33,947 nt of DNA from Jiangella anatolica (GCF_003236295.1 NZ_POTW01000076.1:1-33947), one strand, 5' to 3'. Positions 23,168 through 31,305 are shown, numbered from the stretch's first letter. Notes: generated by a model not told the origin, from the sequence alone. Program-made: numbers and translations.

Positions 23168-24992
23168 CGGCCGGCCTCCCGAACCCCTCGGCCTGCCGGC
23201 GGTACAGCCGGGCGTACTCGCCACCGGCGGCCAGCAGCTCCTCGTGCGTGCCCTGCTCGGCGACCCGGCCGCCGGCCAGCACGACGATCGCGTCGGCGTG
23301 CCGGACCGCGCTCAGCCGGTGCGTCACCAGCAGGCAGGAGCGGCCGCGCCGCTCGGTGCGCAGGTGCTCGTACAGCGCCGCCTCGGCGTCGGCGTCCAGC
23401 CCGGAGCTGGGCTCGTCGAGGATCATCAGCTCGGCGTCGTCGCGCAGCAGCGAGCGGGCCAGCGCCACGCGCTGCCACTGCCCGCCGGACAGCTGCACGC
23501 CGTCCGCCTCATCGGCGCCGCCGAAGGCCCGGCTCAGCATCGTCGCGTACCCCTGGGGCAGCCGGTCGAGGACGGTGTCCGCGCCGGCCAGCCGGGCGGC
23601 GGCGCGCAGGGCGGGCTCGTCGCCGAGCCGGCGGACGTCGCCGAAGCCGATGTTGTCCGCGGCGGTGAGGTCGTAGCGGACGAAGTCCTGGAACAGCACG
23701 CCGATGCGGCGGCGGACGGCGTCGGGCGGCAGGCCGGCGGCGTCGCGGCCGTCCCAGCGGATGCTGCCCGACATGGGCTCGTAGAGCCGGCAGAGCAGCT
23801 TGACGACGGTGGACTTGCCGGCGCCGTTGGCACCGACCAGGGCGACCATGGCGCCCGGCGGGATGGTGAACGTGACGCCACGCAGTACCGGCGCATGGTC
23901 GGGAGCGTAACCGAAGGCCAGGTCACGCACCTCCACGGTCGAGGGCCGGACGGCTCGCCCGAGCGGCCCGAGTGGTGGGGCCGGCGCGGCGGCGGCCGCG
24001 GCCGCCGTCGCCAGCACCGCCTCGAAGTGCCCGAACACCAGCGCGCTGTGGTGACCGTCGCCGGCCGAGCGGACCATCCCGGCGGCCGCGGCACGCAGCC
24101 CGGCCAGCCCGGTGACCAGCATGCTCAGGTCGCCGACGGTGATCGCGCCGGCCACCGCCTGGACGGCGCCCCACACCAGCGCGGCGGCGCCGAGGAGCGC
24201 GCCGGCGGCGGCCAGCCCACCCTGAGCCAGGGCAGCCCGCCGATCCACCGTCCGCTGCGCCCGGGCGATCGCGCGCAGCTCCGCGGTCATCCGCTCGTGC
24301 AGCAGGTCGCCGAGGCCGAAGACGCGGATCTCCTTGGCCGCGCCGGCGTCGGTGAGCAGGCCTCCGTAGAACATCTCGCGGCGGAAGCCGGGGGTGATCC
24401 GCCAGAGCACGCGGGCGCGTTCCCGGCTCTCGGCGAGGGCGGCCGCGACGGCGGGCAGGGCGCCGGCGAGCGTCAGCGGCACCAGCCACGGGTTGACCGC
24501 GGCCAGCACCGCGACCAGCCCGGCTGCGGCGACCGCCGCCCGCAGGGCGCCGAACACCGCCTGGACCAGCACCTGCGGCGCGCCGGTGCCGGCCTGCTCG
24601 GCCAGCCGCAGCCGGTCCAGGAAGGCCGGCCGTTCCAGCAGCTCCAGGCCGCCGATGCGGGCGACCGCGCTCAGCAGCGTGCTCTTCGCCCGCAGCGCGA
24701 CCCGGCGGGCCAGCTCGCTCTCCGCGTACCTCGTCAGCGCCGCGACGACCGCGGTCGCGACGGCCGCCACGCCCAGGAGCGCGACCACGACGACAGCGGT
24801 CGCGCTGCCGTCGGCGACGGCGTCCAGCGCGCGGGACAGCAGCCACGCGTCGACCGGCACCAGCACGCCGGCCAGCAGCGACAGCGCGGCGAACCCGGCC
24901 GACCAGCCCGGGGCCGCCGACCACAGCTGGGCGAGCGCCCGGCCCGCCGCGGCGGGTGTCGCCCTGATCGCGCCGGCGTCCGGCTCGGTCAC
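23151..24992 (-). CDS. ABC exporter half-transporter (membrane domain plus ATPase)
   Basis: The 613-residue product has an N-terminal membrane domain of about six helices (20-310) and an Ala-rich linker. The ATPase domain has Walker A GANGAGKST (387-395), signature LSGGQWQRVALARSLL, Walker B LMILDEPSSGLD and switch VTHRLSAV. It works as a dimer. No N-terminal C39 peptidase domain is present, so it would not remove a leader itself. The layout resembles peptide or lipid exporters found in bacteriocin clusters. GTG 24992 overlaps the stop of the MauE-thioredoxin gene by 4 nt (GTGA). Export of the cysteine-rich peptide is inferred from its place in the operon. Confidence 0.92.
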   Translation of the reverse strand: MTEPDAGAIRATPAAAGRALAQLWSAAPGWSAGFAALSLLAGVLVPVDAWLLSRALDAVADGSATAVVVVALLGVAAVATAVVAALTRYAESELARRVALRAKSTLLSAVARIGGLELLERPAFLDRLRLAEQAGTGAPQVLVQAVFGALRAAVAAAGLVAVLAAVNPWLVPLTLAGALPAVAAALAESRERARVLWRITPGFRREMFYGGLLTDAGAAKEIRVFGLGDLLHERMTAELRAIARAQRTVDRRAALAQGGLAAAGALLGAAALVWGAVQAVAGAITVGDLSMLVTGLAGLRAAAAGMVRSAGDGHHSALVFGHFEAVLATAAAAAAAPAPPLGPLGRAVRPSTVEVRDLAFGYAPDHAPVLRGVTFTIPPGAMVALVGANGAGKSTVVKLLCRLYEPMSGSIRWDGRDAAGLPPDAVRRRIGVLFQDFVRYDLTAADNIGFGDVRRLGDEPALRAAARLAGADTVLDRLPQGYATMLSRAFGGADEADGVQLSGGQWQRVALARSLLRDDAELMILDEPSSGLDADAEAALYEHLRTERRGRSCLLVTHRLSAVRHADAIVVLAGGRVAEQGTHEELLAAGGEYARLYRRQAEGFGRPADAAAR

Positions 24993-25975
24993 CGCACCGG
25001 ACGCGGGAGCTCGTCGACCGACGGCGCGACCGCCTCGACCAGCCCGTCACCGGTGACCAGCACGTACGTCGGGAACACGGCGATGCCGTAGACGTCGGCG
25101 AGGCCGGCGGCCCGGTCACCGACCAGGACGTGCGCGACGCCCGCGACGGCGGTCTCGATGTCCGTGCCAGCCGCCGGGTCGCCGACGATCGCGACGACGA
25201 CCCGGTCCGCACCGCCGAGCAGCCGTGCGTACGCGGCCAGCCGCGGCAGTCCGTCGCGGCAGGCCCGGCACGTCGCGGAGGCGAAGGCGACCAGCCGCAG
25301 GCCGCCGGCGCGCGGCGGCGGCACGCCCGGCACCGCCGGGGCCGGCGCACCGAGCTCCGGGCCGTTCGGCGGCAGCTCGACCGGGTGCTCTTCCGGGTGC
25401 CCCGCCCGGCGCCCGTCCACGGGCGGGTGCTGCTGCGGGGGGTGCAGTGCGACCCGGCGGGCGGCGAGCAGCAGCGCGGCCGCCGTCACGGCCGCCAGCA
25501 GACTGGTCGCGGCGCCGGTGCCGCCCACGGCCGCGTCTCCTGCGCCCGTCCCGCCGACGTCCGTCCGGCCGGCCAGCGCGAGCGCGGCGCCCGCGAGCGC
25601 CGTCAGCCCGGCGTTGCGCAGCACCGTCGTCCAGCCGACCGGCGCCGAGCCGGCCCCGAAGCACCGGCACGGCAGCGCGTCGGCACGCCGCGCCAGCACG
25701 ATCGTGCCGGCGGTCAGTCCCGCGCTCAGCGCGCCCGCCGCCAGCAGGCCGGCCGTCGCCGTCGCCGGTACCGCCACCAGCCCTGCCACGGCCGCCTCCG
25801 CCGTCAGCAACGCCACCGCCGCCGGACCGGCCAGCCGGGCCGGGACGTGCAGCCCGGCCCGCAGCGTCGCCGCCAGGCCGGACAGCCCGTCCGGCCACAC
25901 CAGTTTGCCGATGACCGCTGCGGCGAACACCAGCACGAGCGCCCAGCGGGCCAGCTCGGCAACGAAGGCGATCAT
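24989..25975 (-). CDS. MauE-thioredoxin fusion membrane redox protein
   Basis: The 328-residue product has an N-terminal half with four or more membrane helices and the MauE signature LPCRCFGAG (Cys103, Cys105). A His/Pro-rich linker (about 178-225) leads to a thioredoxin-fold domain with TCRAC (CxxC at 236/239) and the cis-Pro region VFPTYVLV. MauE and MauD (a thioredoxin-like protein) are needed for disulfide formation in the cysteine-rich light chain of methylamine dehydrogenase. Here the two are fused, much like VKOR-thioredoxin fusions. ATG 25975 lies 3 nt after the stop of the eight-cysteine peptide gene. Oxidative folding of that peptide is the obvious hypothesis. Confidence 0.85.
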   Translation of the reverse strand: MIAFVAELARWALVLVFAAAVIGKLVWPDGLSGLAATLRAGLHVPARLAGPAAVALLTAEAAVAGLVAVPATATAGLLAAGALSAGLTAGTIVLARRADALPCRCFGAGSAPVGWTTVLRNAGLTALAGAALALAGRTDVGGTGAGDAAVGGTGAATSLLAAVTAAALLLAARRVALHPPQQHPPVDGRRAGHPEEHPVELPPNGPELGAPAPAVPGVPPPRAGGLRLVAFASATCRACRDGLPRLAAYARLLGGADRVVVAIVGDPAAGTDIETAVAGVAHVLVGDRAAGLADVYGIAVFPTYVLVTGDGLVEAVAPSVDELPRPVR

Positions 25976-25978
25976 CGC

Positions 25979-26164
25979 TCAGCAGGCCCCGATCTGCTGC
26001 CAGGCGCCGCAGTAGTAGCTGCAGTCGGGCCGGTAGCAGCACTGCCGGCGCAGCAGCACCCCGCCGGAGCACACTGTTTCGTACCGGCAGTCGGGCGAAC
26101 ATTCGCGCATCGCGCTGACCGGCGCGAACACGGACCTGACCCTGGTCATCAAGCTGGCAGACAT
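25979..26164 (-). CDS. Eight-cysteine small peptide (candidate secreted disulfide-rich peptide)
   Basis: The 61-residue product has cysteines at 22, 26, 32, 42, 43, 48, 52 and 61, the last being the C-terminal residue. Residues 1-20 lack cysteine, contain three Arg and have no hydrophobic core, so they look like a leader rather than a Sec signal. The remaining 40 residues hold all eight cysteines, four Tyr and one Trp. ATG 26164 has GGGGAG about 6 nt upstream. The stop is 3 nt from the MauE-thioredoxin start. No lanthipeptide, radical-SAM or YcaO enzyme is in the window, so disulfides are the only modification suggested. A CSGG run recalls the methylamine dehydrogenase light chain, but similarity is too weak to claim homology. 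Bacteriocin, signalling peptide or redox carrier are all possible. Confidence 0.7.
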   Translation of the reverse strand: MSASLMTRVRSVFAPVSAMRECSPDCRYETVCSGGVLLRRQCCYRPDCSYYCGAWQQIGAC

Positions 26165-26202
26165 GGCGCTCCCCGAGATGTGCTTCTGGCGTTATGTCCC
26201 GT

Positions 26203-26225
26203 TTCTACCTTGCGCCTAGGTAGAA
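26203..26225. promoter_or_regulatory. Candidate operator dyad upstream of the peptide gene
   Basis: TTCTACCT (26203-26210) and AGGTAGAA (26218-26225) form a perfect 8-7-8 inverted repeat 39 nt before the peptide start. The size and symmetry suit a dimeric regulator, with the nearby PadR protein as the natural candidate. A -10-like CATAAC lies between the dyad and the start. Confidence 0.5.
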
Positions 26226-26307
26226 GGCACCCGCTCGCGCCGGACTGTCACGGACTGTTCGCCTGGGCGCGGCGCACCGCTCACCCACATGATCAGTCCA
26301 GTGAACG

Positions 26308-27096
26308 TCAGCCCAGGCCGGTGGCCCGCCGCAGCGTCTCGTCCGGCTGCGGGTCCCACAGCGCGTGGTCCGCGACGACCGCACCATCGCGGAGGCTGAC
26401 CAGCCGCGAGCACTGGGCCGCGACCGCCGCCTCGTGCGTCGCCAGGACGAGCGTCATGCCGTAGTCGGCCTGCACCTGCGCCAGCAGGTCGAGGACCTCG
26501 TCGCCGGTGCGCGAGTCCAGCGCGCCGGTGGGCTCGTCGGCCAGCAGCAGTTTGGGCCGCGCGACCAGCGCGCGAGCGATCGCGACGCGCTGCTGCTCAC
26601 CGCCGGAGAGATCCGCGACGCGGGCCGCGTGCTTGGCGCCGAGCCCGACCGCGTCGAGCAGCTCGCGGGCCCGCTCGTGCCGGTCGAAACCGACCTGGAT
26701 CGGCATCAGCGGCACGACGACGTTGTCCAGCGCGCTCAGCTGCGGCAGCAGGTGGTAGTGCTGGAAGACGAAGCCGATGCCGCGCCGGAACACCGCCGCG
26801 GCCCGCCGGGACAACTGCTCGACGCGCGTGCCGCCGACCTGGACCGTGCCCGTGTCCGGACGGTCCATACCGCCGATGACGTGCAGCAACGTCGACTTGC
26901 CTGACCCCGACGGCCCGACGACGGCGACCGACTCGCCGGCCCGTACGTCGAGCGTCACGTCGACCAGGGCGGGCACGTGGGCGCCGCCCTGGCGGTAGAA
27001 GCGCGTCACGTTGCGCAGCGAGATGGGCGCGCCCGGGAACCGGTCGTGACCCCCCGACCGGACGTCCCCGGCGTCGCCGGGACCCTGCCGACTCAT
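26308..27096 (-). CDS. LolD/MacB-type ABC transporter ATP-binding protein
   Basis: The 262-residue ATPase has Walker [28 protein letters not shown] in the Q-loop region, signature [15 protein letters not shown], Walker [13 protein letters not shown] and switch ATHEAA. The pattern is that of ATPases that pair with FtsX-type permeases, so the partner is probably the permease at 20363-23167. The start is taken as ATG 27096 with a distant GAGGG. An in-frame GTG at 27123 is possible but has no SD. The gene is 143 nt upstream of the peptide gene on the same strand and divergent from the PadR gene. Confidence 0.9.
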   Translation of the reverse strand: MSRQGPGDAGDVRSGGHDRFPGAPISLRNVTRFYRQGGAHVPALVDVTLDVRAGESVAVVGPSGSGKSTLLHVIGGMDRPDTGTVQVGGTRVEQLSRRAAAVFRRGIGFVFQHYHLLPQLSALDNVVVPLMPIQVGFDRHERARELLDAVGLGAKHAARVADLSGGEQQRVAIARALVARPKLLLADEPTGALDSRTGDEVLDLLAQVQADYGMTLVLATHEAAVAAQCSRLVSLRDGAVVADHALWDPQPDETLRRATGLG

Positions 27097-27238
27097 GTGA
27101 TCATCATGCCCTCGGCTCAACACGACATACGGCCAGGGCTGATTCTCTCACCCCTCCGCAACCCCCGCGACTGACATGACAGCCGCCACGACCACGGTTT
27201 ACGGCGCTTGAATGTCGATGGAACGGCCGGTTCACCCG

Positions 27239-27244
27239 TACAGT
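27239..27244 (+). promoter_or_regulatory. Putative -10 of leaderless padR-type gene
   Basis: TACAGT is followed by six bases and then GTG 27251. No SD precedes any of the possible starts (27212, 27245, 27251), which supports a leaderless message. Confidence 0.5.
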
Positions 27245-27250
27245 GTGAGG

Positions 27251-27847
27251 GTGCCGCTTCAGCATGCCGTTCTCGCCCTGCTGGCCGACGGACCCAGCTA
27301 CGGGTATGAGCTCAAGGCGAACTTCGAGAAGGCCGTCGGACCCCAGTGGGGTGGGCTGAACATCGGCCACGTGTACCAGATCCTCGACCGGCTGCATCGC
27401 GACGGCATGGTCAGCTCGCACACGGTGCCGCAGGACTCCCGGCCCGACCGCACCGTGTACCTCATCACGTCGGCGGGCCGCAGCGACCTCGACGAGTGGC
27501 TGGCCACCCCCACCACGCGCACGTCCGGCTACCGCGACGACTTCATCCTCAAGGTGCTCGCCGCGGGCCGCCGTGGCCCCGACGCCATCCGCGAGATCTG
27601 CCGCATACAGCACGAGTCGCGGATGGCGGAGCTGCAGACGTTGCGCACCAGCCGGCGCACCCACCAGCACGACGCGCTGGCGGCGCTCACCATCGAGGCC
27701 GCGATCCTGCACACCCAGGCCGACATCAAGCTGATCGAGGCGGTCGAGGCACGCGCCGACGAGCCGGTGACGCCGGTCGCCCAGGCACCGGGGGCGCAGG
27801 CCAAGGAGGCCGACGGGCCGGCCAGCAAGGCGCGGCACGCCTCCTGA
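27251..27847 (+). CDS. PadR-family transcriptional regulator
   Basis: The product is about 198 residues. The winged-helix N-terminus reads VPLQHAVLALLADGPSYGYELK, followed by HVYQILDRLHRDGMV and DRTVYLITSAGR, all typical of PadR (PF03551). The second half is a helical dimerisation region of the Vir_act_alpha_C type and a disordered Ala/Pro/Lys tail. PadR proteins repress efflux or peptide-export genes and let go on binding a ligand. It is divergent from the ATPase gene and probably controls the peptide/export cluster. The start GTG 27251 is chosen from the -10 spacing; ATG 27212 would add 13 residues. Confidence 0.88.
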   Translation: MPLQHAVLALLADGPSYGYELKANFEKAVGPQWGGLNIGHVYQILDRLHRDGMVSSHTVPQDSRPDRTVYLITSAGRSDLDEWLATPTTRTSGYRDDFILKVLAAGRRGPDAIREICRIQHESRMAELQTLRTSRRTHQHDALAALTIEAAILHTQADIKLIEAVEARADEPVTPVAQAPGAQAKEADGPASKARHAS

Positions 27848-27861
27848 CCGGCGGTCAGGAG
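27841..27861 (+). terminator. Short hairpin at the end of the PadR gene
   Basis: CTCCTGACC pairs perfectly with GGTCAGGAG across a 3-nt loop. The stop codon is inside the left arm. No T-tract follows. Confidence 0.45.
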
Positions 27862-27963
27862 GTCGCGGGCCCGCCGCGGCCACGTCCCGGGCACGCCGCC
27901 GCGGACGTCGGCGGCATGTCCGGCGCAGGACACCTGCCGTTCGCCGCCGCGCCACCGCGCCGC

Positions 27964-27969
27964 TACTCT
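27964..27969 (+). promoter_or_regulatory. Putative -10 of the substrate-binding lipoprotein gene
   Basis: TACTCT lies about 53 nt before the start at 28022. AGGGG (28007-28011) serves as SD. No clear -35 is seen. The rest of the gap from 27862 shows no gene. Confidence 0.35.
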
Positions 27970-28021
27970 CGCCGCTCAGTCTGAGCCGGTCGCGAGTCCT
28001 ACGTGCAGGGGTGAGCGTGAC

Positions 28022-29728
28022 GTGATGAGTTCCAGGACCCGGCCGACCCGGCGCCGGGTGACCACCGGTGCGCTGCTGGCGACCGCGGCGCTGCTGGCGA
28101 CGGCGTGCTCGGCGACCACGCGGAGCGACCCGCCCGAAGTCGGCGGGACGCTGCACTACCTGAGCAGCGCGCTCGAGATCCTCCACCTCGATCCGCAGCG
28201 CATGTACCTGCCCGAGGACATCGCGTTCGCCACGGCGTTCCTGCACCGGACGCTGACCGCGTACTCGTACGACGCCGACCCCGCCGACGTCGACCTGGTG
28301 GCCGACCTCGCCACCGACACCGGCACCCCGAACGACGACGCGACCGAGTGGTCGTTCACGCTGCGCGACGGCATCCGGTTCGAGGACGGCACCGACATCA
28401 CCTGCGCGGACGTCAAGTTCGGCGTGTCCCGCGCGTTCGACCCGGGGTTCATCCTGGCCAGCGGCGTGCCGCGGGCGATTCGGCTGCTCGATGTGCCTAC
28501 CGGGCCGGACGGCAACCCGGCGTACGCCGGTCCGTACGCGCCGGACCCGGGCGACGTCGCGGCGTTCGACCGCGCCGTCACCTGCTCGGCCGACGATCGC
28601 ACCGTCACGTTCCGGCTGGCCCGGCCGGCCGCCGACTTCGATCACGCCGTCAGCACGACCGTGTTCGGCCCGGTTCCGACCGGCACGCCGGCCGGCGACG
28701 GGTACGACCGGTCGCCGGTGTCGTCGGGTCCGTACCGGATCGCCGACGCGGCCATCGACCACCTCACCCTGGTCCGCAACGACGCGTGGGACGCCGGGAG
28801 CGATCCGCTGCGGCCGGCCTACCCGGACCGGGTGGAGGTCCAGCTCGGTCTCGACCTCCTCGCGCTCGACCAGCGGATGGCGGCCGACGAGGGCGCCGAC
28901 CAGGCCGCCATCGCGTCGGCTCCGGCCCCGGTCGCGACGGAGGACCCGACCGGCGCGGTGGACGAGGAGCGGGTCGTCAGCGGCCCGGGCCTCGGCGTCC
29001 GCTATCTGGCGATCAACACCGTCCTGGTGCCGCTGGCCGACCACCGCCGCGCCATCGCCGCCGCGATCGACCGGGACGGGGTGCGCGAGGCGCTCGGCGG
29101 CGACGTCGCCGGGACGCCGGCGGCCGGGATGCTGCCGCCCGGGCTGCGCGCCGACGACGCGTCGGCCGCGCCGAGCGGCCCGCCGGGCGGCGATCCGGAG
29201 CGGGCCCATGCCCTGCTGGCGGACGCGGGCGAGCCGATGCCGCCGCTGCGCTTCGCCTACATCGACTCGCCGGTCAACGCGGCCGCCGCGGAGGTGCTGC
29301 GCGAGTCGCTGGACGCGGCCGGGATCGCGCTGGAGACGGTGTCGCTCGCGCCGGCCGAGTACTATCCGGCGGTCCAGGACCCGGCCAGCCCGTACGCGCT
29401 GATGCTCAGCAGCTGGGCGCCGGCGTGGCGCGACGCGGCCAGGATCGCCGACCTGCTCACCCCGATCGGCGGCGCCGCCAACCTGGCCCGCTACGACGAC
29501 CCCGCGTTCACCGCCGACGCCGAGGCGGCCGCCGCCGAGCTCGACGACGACGCCCGCGCCGCGGCGTGGACCGAGCTGGACGCACGCGCCGTCGCCGACG
29601 CCGTCCTCGTGCCGCTCCGCTACGACCGGCAAGTTCGCGTCGTGGGCTCGCAGGTACGGAACGCGCATGCCTGGGCGCCGTACGGGTCGATCGCCTTCGG
29701 CGCCCTGTGGATCGACTCCGACGACTGA
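28022..29728 (+). CDS. Family-5 ABC substrate-binding lipoprotein (oligopeptide/dipeptide type)
   Basis: The 568-residue product has an N-terminal Arg-rich signal and the lipobox LLATAC. The body has the SBP_bac_5 layout: an early PEDIAFATAFLHRTLTAYS segment, then EWSFTLRDGIRFEDGTDITCADVKFGVSRAFD, which is the family's most conserved block. SGPYRI in the middle and PLRYDRQVRV near the end also fit. Members bind peptides, nickel or sugars for ABC importers. No permease or ATPase gene is next to it, so its partner is unknown. Start GTG 28022, followed directly by ATG 28025, has AGGGG about 10 nt upstream. Confidence 0.9.
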   Translation: MMSSRTRPTRRRVTTGALLATAALLATACSATTRSDPPEVGGTLHYLSSALEILHLDPQRMYLPEDIAFATAFLHRTLTAYSYDADPADVDLVADLATDTGTPNDDATEWSFTLRDGIRFEDGTDITCADVKFGVSRAFDPGFILASGVPRAIRLLDVPTGPDGNPAYAGPYAPDPGDVAAFDRAVTCSADDRTVTFRLARPAADFDHAVSTTVFGPVPTGTPAGDGYDRSPVSSGPYRIADAAIDHLTLVRNDAWDAGSDPLRPAYPDRVEVQLGLDLLALDQRMAADEGADQAAIASAPAPVATEDPTGAVDEERVVSGPGLGVRYLAINTVLVPLADHRRAIAAAIDRDGVREALGGDVAGTPAAGMLPPGLRADDASAAPSGPPGGDPERAHALLADAGEPMPPLRFAYIDSPVNAAAAEVLRESLDAAGIALETVSLAPAEYYPAVQDPASPYALMLSSWAPAWRDAARIADLLTPIGGAANLARYDDPAFTADAEAAAAELDDDARAAAWTELDARAVADAVLVPLRYDRQVRVVGSQVRNAHAWAPYGSIAFGALWIDSDD

Positions 29729-29729
29729 C

Positions 29730-29750
29730 CATCGACGACCGCCGTCGGTG
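29730..29750 (+). terminator. Hairpin after the substrate-binding protein gene
   Basis: CATCGACG pairs with CGTCGGTG (eight pairs, one G-U) across a 5-nt loop, immediately after the stop codon. It is modest and lacks a T-tract. Confidence 0.4.
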
Positions 29751-29835
29751 CCGCTGGTCCTGGTGCCCACACCGCCGGCGCGCTGTTGATCGAGCCCGCC
29801 GGCTGACCGTCGGAGCCGCGGCCGGGCCCACCTGG

Positions 29836-29841
29836 CATGCT
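29836..29841 (+). promoter_or_regulatory. Putative -10 of the leaderless response-regulator gene
   Basis: CATGCT is followed by six bases and GTG 29848, with no SD before the start. Confidence 0.45.
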
Positions 29842-29847
29842 GTGCGG

Positions 29848-30495
29848 GTGCGCGTCGTACTTGCCGAGGACTCCCTGCTGCTTCGTGAAGGACTGGTCCG
29901 CCTGCTGGGCGAGGCCGGCGCCGACGTGGTCGACGCCGTCGGCGACGGCGAGACGCTGGTGCGGTCGGTGTCCGAGCACCGCCCCGACGTCGCGATCGTC
30001 GACGTCCGGATGCCGCCGACGTTCACCGACGAGGGCCTGCGAGCGGCGCTGGCCGCCCGTGCCGCCGTCCCCGGGACCGGCGTGCTGGTGCTGTCGCAGT
30101 ACGTCGAGGAGTCCTACGCCGGCGATCTGCTCGCCGACGGCGCCGGCGGTGTCGGGTATCTGCTGAAGGACCGGGTGTCCGCGCTGGCCGACCTCTCCGA
30201 CGCGCTGGAGCGGGTGGCGTCCGGCGGGACGGTGCTGGACCCGGAGGTGGTGGCGCAACTCTTCGCCCGGCGCCGGCGCGATCCGCTGCAGACGCTGACG
30301 GCGCGCGAGCGCGAGGTGCTGGCGCTCATGGCGGAGGGCCGGACGAACGTCGCGATCGCCCGCCTGCTCGTCGTCACCCAGGGCGCGGTCGAGAAGCACA
30401 TCTCGTCGATCCTCACCAAGCTCGACCTCCCGCCCTCCGACGACGACCACCGGCGGGTTCTCGCGGTGCTGGCCTGGCTGCGCGCGGAGCACTGA
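29848..30495 (+). CDS. NarL/FixJ-family response regulator
   Basis: The 215-residue product has an N-terminal receiver domain with the acidic pair Glu7/Asp8, phospho-acceptor Asp52 in IVDVRMPP, LVLSQYVE and the conserved Lys in YLLKDRV. A LuxR-type helix-turn-helix follows (LTAREREVLALMAEG, then EKHISSILTKL). No sensor kinase gene is adjacent, so it is an orphan in this window. The start GTG 29848 is set by the -10 spacing and fits the usual MRVVLAED beginning of this family. Confidence 0.93.
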   Translation: MRVVLAEDSLLLREGLVRLLGEAGADVVDAVGDGETLVRSVSEHRPDVAIVDVRMPPTFTDEGLRAALAARAAVPGTGVLVLSQYVEESYAGDLLADGAGGVGYLLKDRVSALADLSDALERVASGGTVLDPEVVAQLFARRRRDPLQTLTAREREVLALMAEGRTNVAIARLLVVTQGAVEKHISSILTKLDLPPSDDDHRRVLAVLAWLRAEH

Positions 30496-30579
30496 CGCCG
30501 TCGCCGCGTCCCTGGTGAGACCCGTCCCACACCCACATCGGGGGCGTTCGTCGCAACACGCTCGTGACAGGATCTGTGT

Positions 30580-30585
30580 CACTCT
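30580..30585 (+). promoter_or_regulatory. Putative -10 of the leaderless ACT-domain gene
   Basis: CACTCT is followed by six bases and GTG 30592, with no SD. The geometry is the same as at 27239 and 29836. Confidence 0.45.
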
Positions 30586-30591
30586 GTGCGG

Positions 30592-31281
30592 GTGTCGTTT
30601 CTCATGCGCGTGGTCGTGCCGGACCGTCCCGGTTCGCTCGGAGCCGTCGCGACGGCCGTCGGCGCCGCCGGCGGTGACATCGTCGGCGTCGACGTCGTCG
30701 AGCACCGCGGCGACGGCTTCGTCGTCGACGATTTCCTGGTCGACCTGCCGGGCGGACGACTGCCGGACTCGCTGGTGACGGCATGTCGCTCGGTCCCGGA
30801 CGTGACGGTGGAGTTCATCGGGCACTACTCGCCCGGTGCCAGCCTGCACCGCGACCTCGAGGCCGTCGAGGCGATGACGGACGATCCCGAGCGGGCCGAG
30901 GAGATCCTGGTCGACCTCGTGCCCGGCATCTTCCGGTCCGGCTGGGGCCTGCTGCTACCGGCCGCCGGCTCGACGTTGAAGGTGCAGCGCGCCAGCGGCG
31001 GCGCCCCCGAGGACGACGGGTACGAGGCGCCCTGGCTGCCGCTCACCGAGCCGTCCCGCATCACCATCGGCCCCGACGCCCCCGAGCCCTGGCAGGACGT
31101 CGTCGCCGTCGGCGTCCCGATCGACGACACCGGCCGCGCCATCGTTTATGGCCGCGACGGCGGGCCCCGCATCCTCGACTCCGAGCTCGCCCGGCTGGTT
31201 CACCTGGTGGCGCTGGCCCAGGTGATCCGCCGCACCGCTCCCGCCCTCGACACCGACGCCCGCGACGCCGCGACCGGCTGA
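30592..31281 (+). CDS. ACT-domain amino-acid-binding protein
   Basis: The 229-residue cytoplasmic protein has an N-terminal ACT domain with the signature VVPDRPGSLGAVATAVGAAGGDIVGVDV, which usually binds an amino acid. The C-terminal part (about 95-220) looks like a GAF-like alpha/beta sensor region, but this is uncertain. No catalytic domain is attached, so a regulatory role is likely. Start GTG 30592 is preferred over GTG 30586 from the -10 spacing. It is on the same strand as the response regulator but has its own promoter-like element. Confidence 0.82.
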   Translation: MSFLMRVVVPDRPGSLGAVATAVGAAGGDIVGVDVVEHRGDGFVVDDFLVDLPGGRLPDSLVTACRSVPDVTVEFIGHYSPGASLHRDLEAVEAMTDDPERAEEILVDLVPGIFRSGWGLLLPAAGSTLKVQRASGGAPEDDGYEAPWLPLTEPSRITIGPDAPEPWQDVVAVGVPIDDTGRAIVYGRDGGPRILDSELARLVHLVALAQVIRRTAPALDTDARDAATG

Positions 31282-31284
31282 CAG

Positions 31285-31305
31285 GGCCTGCTGAGCCAGC
31301 TGGCC
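31285..31305 (+). terminator. Hairpin after the ACT-domain gene
   Basis: GGCCTGCTG and CAGCTGGCC form a 9-bp stem with one mismatch and a 3-nt loop, a few bases after the stop. The rest of the convergent gap up to 31456 shows no gene. Confidence 0.4.

Noticed and set aside
20336-23668. A 1110-codon plus-strand open frame, and other long frames opposite real genes (for example 27104-29770 on minus and 31319-33724 on plus)
   Set aside because: They lie antisense to genes with clear domains. Their products are Arg/Gly/His/Pro-rich, low in hydrophobic residues and lack any motif, as expected for antisense frames in GC-rich DNA.
25979-26164. Homology of the eight-cysteine peptide to the methylamine dehydrogenase light chain
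   Set aside because: Only the CSGG run and the high Cys content are shared. The peptide is less than half the length and has one Trp, so no tryptophylquinone cofactor could form.
28022-29728. Assignment of a specific ligand (nickel, dipeptide or oligopeptide) to the family-5 binding lipoprotein
   Set aside because: No permease, ATPase or metabolic gene is linked, and ligand residues cannot be judged by eye.
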